From NCBI GenBank assembly GCA_963920525.1, contig OY986436.1, positions 93,551,910 through 93,615,909 on the forward strand: a DNA stretch of 64,000 nt, in the 5' to 3' direction. Below the pieces are notes generated by a model that saw nothing but the letters and a program-made list of their open reading frames with translations, made no database searches and was not told the origin of the DNA. Source of the stretch: Dichetophora obliterata (lineage: Eukaryota; Arthropoda; Insecta; Diptera; Sciomyzidae). Every line of letters begins with the position of its first letter. The first letter of the stretch is position 1. The position numbers and the translations under genes were made by a program. Shown piece after piece: positions 34,965 through 46,976 of this stretch.

Positions 34965-35595
34965 TTGCTCTTTACTACATTTAGGAATTATTGATACAAA
35001 AAAATTCACCACTACATTGTGGACATTCGCCTCGGTTATAAACAATTTAATTTTTATTTTTTAAATAACTTTCGGTTTTTACTTCATAAACGAAATTTCA
35101 TCAACTTTCTCTCTCTTTTCGCTTACGAAACTTATACAACGTTCTGAATTGCGTTCTTGCACGAATTTGGAACATTTATATGAGATTTCAGTCAATGAAA
35201 TGTATGGCCGATTCAGCATGTCTCGTCCATGAATCGGAAAAATCACGCATGATTCTTTTACGATTTCTTGTTCGTTTGTTGTATATGTTGTGACGAGGCA
35301 AAACCTGTCCCCAGTTTTGCCGCATATGCTAAACACAACAACACAAGCATAATCATCATCAACAAGCGCGGAGCATATAAATTATAATAAGCAAATTATT
35401 TTTTTTTCTTTCTTAAACATGAAGTATTTGATCTGTGGACACTTTTCTTTTATATTATATTAAAAACAACACATGAATTACTAACTAATACCTAGTTATT
35501 ATTTACTACAAATGGAAATTAGTCAGAAAAAATTTAAAATAACTATAATAACTATATATATGTTTTGAGCAAAGCACCCTTTGACGAGAGTATGT
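34965..35595. other. Unassigned sequence
   Basis: No gene is recognised. A minus-strand open stretch at 35079-35336 has no identifiable motif. Confidence 0.4.
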
Positions 35596-35599
35596 TTTG

Positions 35600-36035
35600 A
35601 CGAGAGCATGAGTAGCAGAGCATGGCAACACTACTGAGCGGTATCAACATGCTACCAAAAACATGAGTACGAAAAGCTAACAGCAAAAAAGTGAAGCTAC
35701 CAACAATTAGCAATATTAGATTAAGCGCCAACGGGATCGCGAGTACTTCGATGTGGGCCCGAAACACGATGCGTGTGTTTTAGAAAACCACTCAGCGGTA
35801 TCAACAAGTCGACGAGAGCAAGAGTTACTACTAAGCGGTGTCAACATGTTAACGAAAAATGAGTATAACTAGCTAACAGCAATGCTGCTACGACCAACCA
35901 GCAGAGGTATGCAATGGATTGAAGAATAACGAGACAGTGAGTTGCTGGCAGACAATTAAAGCAAGCGGTTGGGCTTACTGAAGAGTTCGTGGCAGACAAT
36001 TAAAGCAAGCGATTGGGCGTATTAAACAGTTGCTG
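35600..36035. repeat. Direct repeats 5' of the RTE LINE
   Basis: A block of about 80 bp ('gacgagagca', 'gcggtatcaacatg', 'gagta', 'agctaacagcaa') occurs at 35600-35685 and 35811-35884, with a partial copy near 35790. A second repeat, 'ggcagacaattaaagcaagc', occurs at about 35949 and 35992. They could be the 5' untranslated part of the RTE element or unrelated repeats. Confidence 0.55.
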
Positions 36036-36042
36036 ACGAGCC

Positions 36043-37530
36043 ACTAAAGCGAAGAGAAGTACTAAAGGACTTGGTGAAGAAATTCTCTAAGCTTCTAAAT
36101 GGCGACACTGACAACAATCCCGCCAATAGAGATGATATTCCGGAAACCCCAATTTCGGATGACAGCGTCGAGGTTCCGCTGCCCAATCCACAAGAAAGGC
36201 GATCCCACTATCTGTGCCAATAACCGTGGGATAAGGCTTCTTAATATCTCATATAAGGTGCTGTCGAGCATTTTATGTGAAAGATTAAAGCCCATTATGT
36301 GAACGAACTGATCGGACCTTATCAGTGTGGCTTCAGACCTGGAAAGTCCACCATCGACCAGATTTTCACGCTAAGACAAATTTTGGAGAAGACTCAAGAA
36401 AAACAAGTCGACACCCACCATCTTTTTGTCGACTACAAAGCCGCCTTCGACAGCCCAATAAGGAAGCACCTGTACTCCTCCATGTTTGAATTTGGTATTC
36501 CTGCAAAACTAATACGACTTTGCACGATGACACTGAGCAACACCAGCAGCACAGTTAAAATCGGGAAGAAACTCTCCCCACCATTTGTTACCAAATGAGG
36601 TTTCAGACAAGGTGATTCCTTATCGTGCGACTTTTTCAACCTAATGATGGAAAAGATCATCCGAGCTGCTGATCTGAGACGTAGTGGCACAATATTCTAC
36701 AAGAGTGTTATGCTGCTTGCGTATGCTGATGACATAGATATCATTGGCCATAATACGCGCGAAGTCAGTGCAGCATTTTCCAGATTAGAAAGAGAGACAA
36801 GTCGAATGGGTCTGGCAGTGAATGAGATAAGACGAAATACTTGGTGTCAACAAACAAACAGTCCCAGCGTCTTGGAACCCACGTTACAGTTGACAATACC
36901 TACTTCGAGGTTGTAAAGGACTTCGTTTATCTGGGATAAAACATAAACTCAACCAACAACCTCAGCATTGAGATCAAACGAAGAATAACTCTTGCCAACA
37001 GGTGTTACTTTGGGCTCAGTAGGCAATTGAGAAGCAGAGCCCTCTCTCGACGAACGAAAATCACGCTCTATAAATCACTCATCATGCCCGTCCTACTTTA
37101 TGCATCACAAACCTGGACGCTGAGCAGTTTAGATTAAAAGATTTTAGGAGCATTCGAGAGAAAGATTCTTCTTAAGATCTACGGACAAATCTGCGTCAAT
37201 GGCGAGTACCGAATACGGTGGAATGATGAACTGAAAGCTGACATCGACATAGTCAAGAGCATTAAAATCGAGCGGCTTCGCTGGCTTGGTCATGTTCAGC
37301 GCATGAAAGACGATGCTCCAGTGAAGAAAACATTCGATTCGGTACCCAGCGGCGGTCAACGCAGAAGAGGACGACCGCATCTTCGTTGGAAAAACCAAGT
37401 AGAGGACAACCTGACGAAGCTTGGAATTTCCAACTGGCGCCAGCAAGCGAAAGACAGAAATGGCTGGCGGAAATTCTTAGATGAGGCCAAGACCGACATA
37501 CGGTTGTAGCGCCAACTAAGTAAGTAAGTA
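36043..37530 (+). pseudogene. RTE-clade LINE, copy 1 (lacks endonuclease, RT broken)
   Basis: Coding begins in a linker ('[15 protein letters not shown]') and jumps by deletion into the RT at '[20 protein letters not shown]' (about 36180-36240). It continues with 'GPYQCGFRPGKSTIDQIF', 'HHLFVDYKAAFD' and the polymerase motif 'LAYADDIDI' (about 36715-36740). The C-terminal part includes 'IKIERLRWLGHVQRMKDDAP' (about 37265-37320). At least two frameshifts (near 36299 and 36830) and several stops inactivate it. The 3' end is a (TAAG)n run at about 37514-37530. That end abuts the hAT pseudogene on the opposite strand, which it appears to truncate. Confidence 0.85.
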
Positions 37531-37756
37531 AGAATTCTTTAGTTCTCCAATACTATTAATGAAAGCCACCAAAAAATCACTATCCTTTATTTTTGAGGCA
37601 ATTTCAGGGAGCATTCTCCGCTCTGTGTTGAGTATTTCCCATTCTGATTCAGATGCTACATTTGAAAAAAGGTTTAACTAATGGTAGAGTTGATAGACTA
37701 TCGCCGCTAACGGCTGCTTTAGAATCGATAATTGTAAGTAAGAAAAGGATCATTAA

Positions 37757-38418
37757 GGGAGGGTTCTCCTGGATTTTTTTGGATTTAGCCGAAAAACAAG
37801 CAAAATTTGAGAATGGTTTGTGGGAAAATGAAAAGACATACGAACTTATGCTTTTGAACTTTGATTCGTGGTTTATTGACGAGTAAAAAAAAAAAAGATA
37901 TTTGAAAAATTCAAAATGGCGGCTTGAAAATGGCGGATCTCGTCGACCTCTGCGCGCAAAATATCGACCTCCCGCGGACAGTGTGGGGCCTCAGGTAGTG
38001 AACTGAAATGAGAAATGTATAAAATTTATTAAAATTGATAACATTTCATATGCCTGGAACCTAACTTCAATTAAGTTTGGTAAAAAAAACCAATTTTATG
38101 GACTTTTAAAAAAAAAATTTAAATTTTTTGCTTTTTTTTACTTAGATCTCGTTTAAAAATTATAAATAAACAATTTTTTATGCCAATGTTAGGTTCCAGG
38201 CGTACAAAAAAGTATATACTTTCAAACATTCTTTGAATGAAGGAAATCGGATCAATAGAACAAGCCCTGTGCTGTCCATTAGATTAGAAAACATGGTTCC
38301 GAGAACATGGTTCGTATTGAAATATCCCTTGGCACAAACATTCTACATATATGTAACTTTCATTTTATGTAAAAAAAAAAAAATGGATTTTTTCAAAAAA
38401 ATCCAGGAGAACCTTCCC
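37757..38418. mobile_element. piggyBac-type MITE (662 bp)
   Basis: TTAA lies on both sides (37753-37756 and 38419-38422). The ends are inverted: GGGAGGGTTCTCCTGGATTT and, reversed, GGGAAGGTTCTCCTGGATTT, with the match running on through a T-tract. Removing the element and one TTAA restores the reading of the hAT pseudogene across the site, which confirms the insertion. Inside lies a second inverted repeat (38050-38065 and 38188-38203). No transposase is present. Confidence 0.9.
38050..38203. repeat. Inverted repeat inside the piggyBac-type MITE
   Basis: ATGCCTGGAACCTAAC and GTTAGGTTCCAGGCGT pair with one mismatch and enclose about 120 bp. It could be a nested older MITE or part of the element's own structure. 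Confidence 0.6.
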
Positions 38419-39904
38419 TTAAAATGTTTTCCTTTTTTTTATTTCAGAGCACAAGGTTATATAAAATTGAAGACCACGTAGTCGGAAGGCATGTAAATCC
38501 ACTTTTATTATTGTCCCTTCCTCGATGAATGATTCTGCTTTGGCTCCAAAATAAATATTTTCGTAGGATAGACATTCACGTGGGTTCACAGGCTCCACTT
38601 TACTGATATGTGTTCGATTCAAATAATTTTATTTCATAAAATTCTTAAAAAGGATTTTGTATACTTCTGTTATTCTTGGTAGCAAGGCATACAGCTTCGG
38701 CTTTTCACTTTGAAATGCCTTATTTTTGCGTTTCACCATTTCCGAAACATATGCCAAAAACATAAAATAAAGTTTAAATGTCGGGTTAGTTAAAGCATTA
38801 AGAATTGTTATTGGTGCTTGCAAATCATCTGCAGTTGTAGCTTCCTTGAAGAATTGGATGAGTGCATCCCACTGTTCTTACATGCGCTTTACGACTGCTT
38901 CAAGTGATAACCAGCGCGTGTTGGCCAGTTTCAACAACTTATGCTTACCAACATTTGCAATAGCTTGAAGTTCTTTAAACTTGAGGAGTCGTTTAGAGCT
39001 ATTGCAAAAATAGAAGTTAACGTCTCGGGCCAATTCGTCAATTATTTTTGGAAAGCCACGAGCTGCGCTAGCATCACACAAATGCATCGAGTGACAAATG
39101 CATCCAATGCTGAACAAATACGGTAATTCAGCTTTAAATTTCGCTACCACGACGTTAAACTAAACTCGCATGACAGATGCATTGTCAGATGCAAAGCCTA
39201 TCATGTTTTGAATTGGAATATTGTGTTTCTGAAGATATAATTTCACTATGCTATGCAATCCATTAGCAGTACCTTCTTTGACTCCAAGAATTCATAAAAA
39301 TCGGCCTCGAACCTCTAAATGAGTTTCACAAAAGTATCTAGTTATTATTCCAAGACATCCCTGAGTGCTTACATCGGTTGTTTCGTCAGTTATGTTGGAG
39401 TATTTTGATTTTTGAAGTGACCCAGCAGCTTCTTCAATACCTGCTGGTGCTAAAATGTTTGTGACTAATTCTGTAAATTTCGTGAGACCACATGAGATAT
39501 TTTTTGAAATATCTGACTCACGAAAATAAGAGTTTAAAAATAAACTTTGGTGATTTAAAAAAGCTAATGGTAAGTTATGTTCTACAACTTGCTTTACAGT
39601 CTTTAGCTCAACTCATCGAATTTCAAGTTTTTTCTTCAAATAATCGCAGTTCTTGAAAATTTCTGATAGCAATATATTTTTTTTTTTGAAACCTTATAAT
39701 TCTTCTTATGGAAATCTGTATTTCCGTGCCGTGCTATGTGAAAAGTTGTCCCAATTATGGATTTTTGGCAAGACAAACAAAATGGTTTGCCTTTTTGTTC
39801 GCCAAGCCATCTTTTTTAATGCTATTGGTCTTCTTTTGGAAATGCCGTAATATATTGATGTTGTTGGTTTTTGCTCTCCCTCATTTTCTTGTGGCTGATC
39901 ATCT

Positions 39905-40180
39905 TGACATACATTTAAGAGAAATCTATACTACTCACTTTTCCATGCGTATCTTTAATTATTATATTCCAATTAAAATCAAAAACAAATTACTGTTGAC
40001 AAAAAGTGTCGTAAAAATAAAGGCGACAAGCTTGCGACGAACAGCCATAAACAAGTAGCTAGATATTACCGATTTTTTTGATTGGCAGCACTTTTTAATT
40101 AAGGGCTTCTACACACTGAACGTAAAAGTAAGTAGCACACATGAAACAAAGATATCCAGGTAGCATACTCCGCGCGCAAA
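39905..40180. other. Unassigned spacer between two hAT relics
   Basis: No gene is recognised. TIRs of either hAT relic would be expected here but I cannot identify them. Confidence 0.35.
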
Positions 40181-41424
40181 AAATGAAATCGTCTGAAATC
40201 TTATTCGATATTTTGATAATAATATGGGAAAAATTCGTGACCGATTTTTAAACTTAATTGAATTAGAAGCAAGTGATGCTAAGTCTATTTACACTGCCAT
40301 AACTTCACTTTTCTCAAAGATTAACGTGTCTTTAAGTAACTTAGTCGGTTTTGCAGCGGATAATGCATCGACAATGATAGGAAATCTGAACGGGGTCCAA
40401 GCATTGCTAAAGAATGATAACAAACATTTGTGTGTTATTGGATGTCTATGCCATTCTCTAAATTTATACGCTTCCGCAGCTACGAAGGCACTTCCTGCAG
40501 AGCTTAAACAACTTGTTCGCGACATTTATATGTTTTTTCTCATAGCAGTAAACGGCGGAAGGACTATAAAGAGTTTCAAGATTATTTCAACGTTACCCAG
40601 AACAAAATATTGAAAGTAGCTAACACAAGGTGGCTATCACTAGGAATGGCTGTACAAAGAGTGCTAGAACAGTGAGTGTCTTTAAAACACGTTTTTATCG
40701 TTACTGAATTCTGATATGGCAAGTCGTATTGCAACACGAATGACAGATACAAATTTAATATATTTACACTTCTTGTCTTATGCACTGAGTGCTATTAATT
40801 CACTTAATTTAGAATTTCAATCAGAATTGCCTAGATTTCATAAATTGTTACAATCATTAAAATTGTATTTCAGAAGTATTGTAAATACTTTTATTGATAT
40901 CTCTGCCGTAGAATTTGATACACTTTTTGAAAATGATCTCAATACTTTTAACTTTAAGCGTTTGTCTGATATATACATATATAGGGGCTAGAGCCCAAAT
41001 AAAAATGGATACCTATGATATATCTGCAAACAATAAAAATGACATTTTGAAAAATATATTGGAGTTCTATTGCATAGTTTGTAAGCAAATTATTAAAAGA
41101 ATAAATTTCAAAGATCCAGTTATCCATGAAAATGATATCGACTGTCTAGAAAGCGAATGGCGTCTCTTGATATAAAATGCTTTTTCAGCTGAAAAAGAAT
41201 TTGAAGAGTTTTGGTTTTACATTTTTAGATTAAAAAAATGCCCTAGGGGAACTAATGTACCCAAAAATACGAAAATTCGAAGGAGCATTGCTAAGCTTTC
41301 CGCATAGTAGTGCAACAACAGAAAGGGTATTTTCACAAACAAAACTTATTAAAAATCCAACAAGAAATAAATTAAAAGTAAGCACCGTAAATTCGATAAT
41401 GCTTATAAAACCACTTTCCAAATG
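40180..41424 (+). pseudogene. hAT-like transposase pseudogene (lineage 2 relative, opposite orientation)
   Basis: The fragments run in order: 'KIRDRFLNLIELEASDAKSI', 'LVGFAADNASTMIGN' and 'CVIGCLCHSLNLYASAA' (40224-40613). 'LKVANTRWLSLGMAV' follows a frameshift near 40612. The stretch 40716-40991 reads like the insertion domain. The C-terminal dimerisation block 'MYPKIRKFEGALLSFPHSSA' then 'TTERVFSQTKLIKNPTRN' ends near 41424. The same motif order as the minus-strand relic at 37531-39900 shows a shared superfamily. The proteins are well diverged, so this is not a recent inverted duplication. Confidence 0.8.
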
Positions 41425-41429
41425 ATACT

Positions 41430-42080
41430 TTTTTTGAATGGATTCCCTCTAATAATATTTTGTCAAAAATATAACAAAAAAAATAGCTGTGCTATGCGAA
41501 ATGTATTTTGGTTTTTATAAGCCTTCTCAAACTGGATCTATGAAATCTTTTCTTTAATATTGTTTATTATACTTATCGTCGGTCTAATTCTAAAACAACG
41601 GAAGTCAAGATATAGATAGATAGATAAATAGCGTTTATTAGCGGTTTCAATATACACTGACAACACATGTTTCAATATAACTTAAATGTGATTTCAGTTT
41701 TCTTCGCCTCATGAATATTCAATAATTTTGGCTTACGTAGTATTAAAATTAGATCGAAGATATGTTTAAGTAAATGAAATGTACTTTAGTTTTTTCTGAC
41801 TGAACTTTTTTTATTGATTTAAAATTTTATGTTTTTCATTATTCATTGTTTCACGTGATATTGTTACATTGTTATATTACTTGAAGGGTATATTTTTCGT
41901 TATTTATTATAACATGTGTATAATAAGTCTGCTATTTTTATTGAAGTGTATGCACCTAAATATGTTTAATAAACATTCATGTTAAAAAAATGACTTTATT
42001 TTTATTAACACTTCGAAAAATCTGAAAACACTTCCTTCTTTCACCCTATTTCACTACGTTTTTAAATTCTCTAGCGGCAA
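41430..42080. other. Unassigned AT-rich sequence
   Basis: A short (TAGA)n run lies at about 41614-41628. No gene is recognised. Confidence 0.4.
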
Positions 42081-42085
42081 CGCTG

Positions 42086-42343
42086 CCCTCCGTGTGGCTA
42101 GTTAGTATTTGTTTACCCGCTGTGGCTAGTGTAACGATATCGTCAAAGCCATTTTTTAACTCCTTCAAAAATAATTTTTGGCCAATGTTTTAGATAAACA
42201 TTTCAATTAAAGGAAAAAAGTGCTTTGGCCAAAATGTACACTCAGTTTTGCGCCAAAAATTTCGGAATTCCCGAAAAAGAGCATTTTTTCGTAATGTCGT
42301 AAAAAATAGGGTGACGATATCGTTACACTAGCCACACGGAGGG
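42086..42343. mobile_element. MITE with CCCTCCGTGTGGC ends (258 bp)
   Basis: The right end, reversed, reads CCCTCCGTGTGGCTAGT then 'gtaacgatatcgtcac'. The left end has the same two blocks but with about 23 extra bases between them, which include a second 'gtggctagt'. The palindromic word 'acgatatcgt' is in both arms. No ORF or confirmed target duplication is present. Confidence 0.65.
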
Positions 42344-42730
42344 TTAATTACTCTCTCGAACTGATAGCCTGAACAGAATTAAGTAATTTCATTCAATGAA
42401 CCCAGTGGTAAATAGACACATGACGTAACCAATTAATTCTTTAATGCCTACAATGTAGCTGCGAGACCTCCAACGCCTATAGAGTTAATAATGGAGTTGT
42501 TGAAGTGAAAACTTCTTCAGGCGCGTTAAGTCATTTTATGTAGAGGAAAATCGTTACTGTAACGAAATCCTTATTCATGACACGACATCCACAAATTAAG
42601 AGAAATGCCATATTTCATACAGTTTTAGTCGTATAAGCCAAAAATGTATCAAATGTAACAAATTTGGTATGTTAGTGATATTTAAAAAAGGTTGACATGA
42701 CTACTTTCAACGGCTATTAAACGACAACAC

Positions 42731-42828
42731 TGTTTGTTTGTTTGTTTGTTTATTTGTTTGTTTGTTTATTTGTTTGTTTGTTTATTTGTTTGTTTGTTTA
42801 TTTGTTTGTTCATTTGTTTGTTCATCCA
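42731..42828. repeat. (TTTG)n microsatellite
   Basis: About 98 bp of TTTG units occur with regular TTTA interruptions. The open stretch read on the opposite strand (T-N-K-Q) is an artefact of it. Confidence 0.95.
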
Positions 42829-42829
42829 C

Positions 42830-44975
42830 TGAGAATTTTTTATGATTTTTGGAGCAAATGGACTTTATATGATCTGAAAATATATTCAAAGCCAAAACTT
42901 TGATATTTTCATGTCCATTAAGGATTTTCAAGAACCAAAAGTTTGTACTGAAATAATTTTTTTGCACCAAGTGACCTTAAATCAATGAAGATTTACAAAT
43001 ACATTATTTTATTTGTTAAAATTTGTTCCTTCACTAAAATTGCGCTTTTAGTATTTTAGTAAATGAAAAAAAATAACTAATATCCGCTGCTCATTTTTTT
43101 TGTAAAAATAAGTGTGACGCGAGAATTCCGTGAAAGTTTACAAAACAGCAAAATGAACATCGAAACAATATGAGAAGCAAACATAAACAATAATCAGCGC
43201 AATTGATACATAAAAATTTGTTTTACATTCTGATTCTGCTAACAGCAAGTACAGGGTACGTAAAATGAGTTGTGGATATGTATTAACCAAAATTATTTAT
43301 CAATGTAATGTGTTTTAACTATGATAAACTTTTTCAATAAAAATTTAAAAAAAAAAACAAAAGACAAATCGCTTTTGATATGATCGAATTTCGACCACAG
43401 GCGATACTAGAATATTAAAAACACGGCTATATACTTTCACTGTCGAAATGGTTTAAATACAAATTTCAATAATAACAAAAACATAACTACAGTTAAAAAA
43501 ACATACAAAAAACAAATAGCAATTAAAGCAAATAGCAATATAAGCATAAAGCAAAACAAAAATAAGCATAAGTTCCATGCTGGTTGCCTTTCTTTCTAAC
43601 AATTGCACCACTTCTACCAAGGACGGCATTTCAGCATTTGGTTTGTCTGCTCGCGATAACTCTCAATCTCTGCTGGTGTAGGAATCAATTCTTGACATCA
43701 AAAGATGAACTATCAAGACATCCCAATGAACAATCGTAGTTATCGACTCATATTACCGATTTGACGTCACTCTGATGTCACTCTGACTTGCAATTTTTCT
43801 GTATGTATCTGAATCGATTTATGTTCGATTCGTTCGTTCCAAATCGATAAGCTATCACATGTTCCGATTTCATTTCAATGGAACCTTTAAAGAAGTATTT
43901 CTGTAAGTAAAGTGAATCGATAACAATGTGTCACTTTTCTCACTAGCTTTGAGGCAAGTGAGAATTCTACCGATTTATCTAATGTCAGTAATGTTGTGGA
44001 TTATTAAGTTATAAGTACTCAAAATATAATTTTAAAAATGGCTACTTTCATATGAATCGAATTTTTTACTGATTGAAATATTTTCTTGTTCTTAAAAAAG
44101 TTTAAATTTAAAAGGTAATGCAATTTATTAATAATGCCTACATAAAAGTTAAAAAGTTTAGCAAAACAGTATATGTTTGAGCTATGAAAAAGTACCCGGT
44201 TGCATAAATTTGCTAAGTTTTTGCTGCACAGCACTAAGTGAAAAATTATTTACATTCATAATCGTTGATTATTTCCGCAACCATTAATACAAATCATTAT
44301 AACATAACTAATTTTCTTAAACTGCAAATATTCACTTTTTATTAGCAAGACAAGCACCTATTTATTATAAAGTTTAATAAAGTAAACAGCTGCTTGTCAT
44401 TTGACTCAATTTCACTACTTTTCTTCTCGATTTGTGTTTTTTTTCATCACAGTCCGAGTTTTTACCAATTTAAACGTACAGAAACATTAGTTGTCACGAA
44501 ATCGAAAACTAGGAATCGATAGCAGCTGACGTCACTCAAATCGGTGATGAATTAATCTATTTGAATCGGACCTAGATTCGCTGTATTGACTTCCACTTGT
44601 ATCGACCCTGATTGTGCTGTTATGGTTGTTGTTGGTGCCTGTAATTCTTTCATGCGCTTTTTAATTTTTGATGCAGTTTAACATTTTGCCAGTGCATATA
44701 TTTTTATAAAAATTAGCAAATTAATTATGGTTTATTTCGCGGTTGATAGGACGATGAAAAATATTGGTAGAAATAATATTTAAATTAATTTATTTTTTTT
44801 TAGTGGACTGTAATTAAGTTATCTTAAATGCTAATTTTTGTATAAATCTTTACAATGTAAACACTGAACTGATTTTTACGGCTTGTTCTCGACTCTCGCT
44901 TCTTTCAATTCTTCTTCTTCTTTCAATATTCTTTGCAATGTTGAACACAGTGTAATCACTAGAATGGACCATGAT
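42830..44975. other. Unassigned sequence with a possible inverted-repeat element
   Basis: ACCGATTTGACGTCACT at about 43756 and an inverted relative, with ACCGATTTGA separated from GTGACGTCAGC, at about 44530-44552 could be decayed TIRs of an element of about 0.8 kb. Otherwise no gene is recognised. Confidence 0.35.
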
Positions 44976-44978
44976 AAA

Positions 44979-45002
44979 ACTAGACAAGGTAGTGTTAGGG
45001 CG
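44979..45002. repeat. Left arm of an inverted repeat around a LINE
   Basis: AACTAGACAAGGTAGTG followed by TTAGGGC is the exact reverse complement of bases at about 47245-47268. Outward, weaker similarity continues through 'ccat'. The arms flank the LINE insertion. Confidence 0.75.
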
Positions 45003-45147
45003 CAGAGCCGGTTACCGAAACTGTCAAAACGAACGCATACAAAATATGCAACCAATGAGAATACAATGAGAAAGCAAAAATAGCAAAATGGCTGAGTTCA
45101 ACAGTTATGGACCATATAAAAGAGAGCACATTCTTATAACCGAGTTC

Positions 45148-46976
45148 AAAACGCTATAAACAAGCGAAATAAACTACACAGTTTGTGGAAAAAATACCCC
45201 ACAGTTGAAAATTGGGAAAACAACCGATTAGCTAGAAACGAATCAACACGTATCTTAAGACACTCAAAAAAATTGTATTTCTTCTCCAAACTTAAAACAT
45301 CTCTTTCTTCAAAAGATTTGTGGAACAATGTCAAAAATCTTGGTATTTGTAGCAAAACAAAATCTGAATGTCGTATTGACCCTGATCTTCTTAATAATTT
45401 TTTCTTGTCTGGCACGCAGAACTCCGCTTATATAAATTTTTCAAATCCAACACAATATGTTGAACAAACGTTTGAGTTTTCTGCAGTAAGTGAAAGCGAT
45501 GTAGGAAAATGCGTTCAAAAAATTAAATCATATGCAGTCGGAGCAGATGGAATTCATATTAAATTCATAAAAGAAATCTTACCATTTATTCTCAGTCCAC
45601 TGACACATATTATTAACCACAGTTTCACAACATCTTGCTTTCCAAGTTCTTGAAAAACTGCAATTGTTCTTCCTGTTCCCAAAAAAACAGCAGCGAATGA
45701 GCCCAATGATTTTAGGCCAATTAGCATTTTGTCGTCATTATCAAAAATTTGTGAATCTCTAATGGCTTACCAAATATCAAGCTACCTATTGCAAAATAAG
45801 CTGTTATCTCTACAGCAGTCAGGTTTCCGCGCTGGACATAGTTGCTCTACTGCTGTGATAAAGATTTTGGACGATATAAGAAACTCGTATGACAATGGAT
45901 CAGTAACTCTGCTATGCTTACTCGATTTTTCAAAAGCGTTTGACACAGTTAATCACCATTTACTATGTTATAAGCTTAAATATAAGTATTGTTTTAGTGA
46001 CAGCGCTGTGTTACTCCTGAACAACTATCTTTCCTATCGAGTACAGAAAGTTAAGGTCGGTGAAAATTTTTCAAGTCTTTCGTCTGTTTGCAGTGGGGTT
46101 CCCCAAGGATCGGTACTAGGTCCTCTTTTATTCTCCATTTTTACAAATGATATTTTCAGCGTTTGCAGGCATTCTTCCATGCATGCTTATGCTGATGATA
46201 TTCAGATATATCTCTCACGTAGAACTGGTCTCATGGAAGATCTGGTATTCAGGCTTATGGGCTTCAGGCTTAATGGGCTTCAGCTTAATGCTGCGAAATC
46301 ATTTGTATTACCCATCAGCAAAGATAATGTCTTCTTTGAAGATATACCTGACCTTATTTTAAAAGACCAAAAGCTAAGTCTCGTCAGCAAAATCAAAAAT
46401 CTAGGTTTTCATATTAATTTTACACTTACCTGCAGTGACCACATCAACAGTGTGGTTCCAAAAGTGTATTATATTCTGCGTAATCTAAGAGTTTCAGCTG
46501 ATTATACGCCAGTTGAATTGAAACATAAGCTTGTTCTTCAACTTATACTACCTATAATTACTTATGCAGAATGTGTTTATAGCAATTTGGATTCCCGATC
46601 TCAATTAAAATTAAACTTAGCATTTAACCAGGTTACCCGATATGTTTATGGACTGCGAAAATTTGATCATATATCTCAGTTTAAAAAATCTATTCTTGGA
46701 AGTGATATTATTAACTATATCAATGCTAGAAATTGTATCTTTCTGCATAAAATAATAGTGTTTAAAACGCCTCCTTATTTGTTTGAAAAAATTCGATTTG
46801 GTCACTCAACAAGAAGTTTCATGCTAACCCCACCGAGTTTCAACTACCTCAACTCCACAAGATTATTTTTTATTAATGCCACTCGTCTTTGGAATTCCTT
46901 ACCGAGCCATGTAAGAGCTTTAAGGGAAATAACAAGATTTAGACTTGCCGTATTTCAACATTTTGCTTCTAGATAA
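45148..46976 (+). pseudogene. LINE ORF2 (RT), 5'-truncated, one nonsense codon
   Basis: The frame is open for about 600 codons apart from a single TGA at 45651-45653, where the family probably has TGG (tryptophan). Upstream of the stop are the linker region 'SECRIDPDLLNNFF' and 'SYAVGADGIHIKFIK'. After it come 'NDFRPISILSSLSKICESLM', 'LSLQQSGFRAGHSCSTAV', 'LLDFSKAFDTVNHHLL' (first RT aspartate), 'SGVPQGSVLGPLLFSIF' and 'HAYADDIQIY' (catalytic YADD). The C-terminus is 'ATRLWNSLPSHVRAL...' ending at 46976. The endonuclease and 5' region are missing. The protein resembles the jockey/CR1-group LINEs. A related, longer copy starts at 62965. Confidence 0.9.

Larger units (their letters stand above)
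37531..39900 (-). pseudogene. hAT-like transposase pseudogene (lineage 2), split by a piggyBac-type MITE
   Basis: Read right to left, a zinc finger 'KPFCLSCQKSII' with 'HIARHGNTDFHKK' lies at about 39710-39790. It is followed by 'DETTDVSTQGCLGIITRYF' (about 39330-39390), 'NMIGFASDNASVM' (about 39180-39215), 'GCICHSMHLC' (about 39060-39100) and 'KLLKLANTRWLSLEAVVKRM' (38880-38940). The C-terminal part runs to 'FYITLCSEIKKRKTF' at 38425. A 662-bp insertion at TTAA follows, and the protein then continues 'NDPFLTYNYRF' at about 37720-37755. A last block, 'ESEWEILNTERRMLP', lies at about 37610-37650. It is cut off at 37530 by the RTE LINE. This family is common in insects and resembles ZBED/SCAND3-type domesticated proteins. 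Confidence 0.8.

Noticed and set aside
37144..37446. Minus-strand ORF of 100 codons, with a near copy at 58039-58344
   Set aside because: Its presence in two places is explained by the shared RTE 3' region on the plus strand; it is the antisense frame of that coding region.
39708..40058. Plus-strand ORF of 116 codons
   Set aside because: The minus strand of the same bases carries the zinc-finger start of the hAT relic, so this is a shadow frame in its left part and noise in the rest.
37531..41424. Inverted duplication of one hAT element
   Set aside because: The two opposite-strand relics share motif order but their sequences are well diverged, so two separate insertions are more likely.
42731..42828. 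CRISPR-like or minisatellite array
   Set aside because: It is a simple TTTG microsatellite without spacers.
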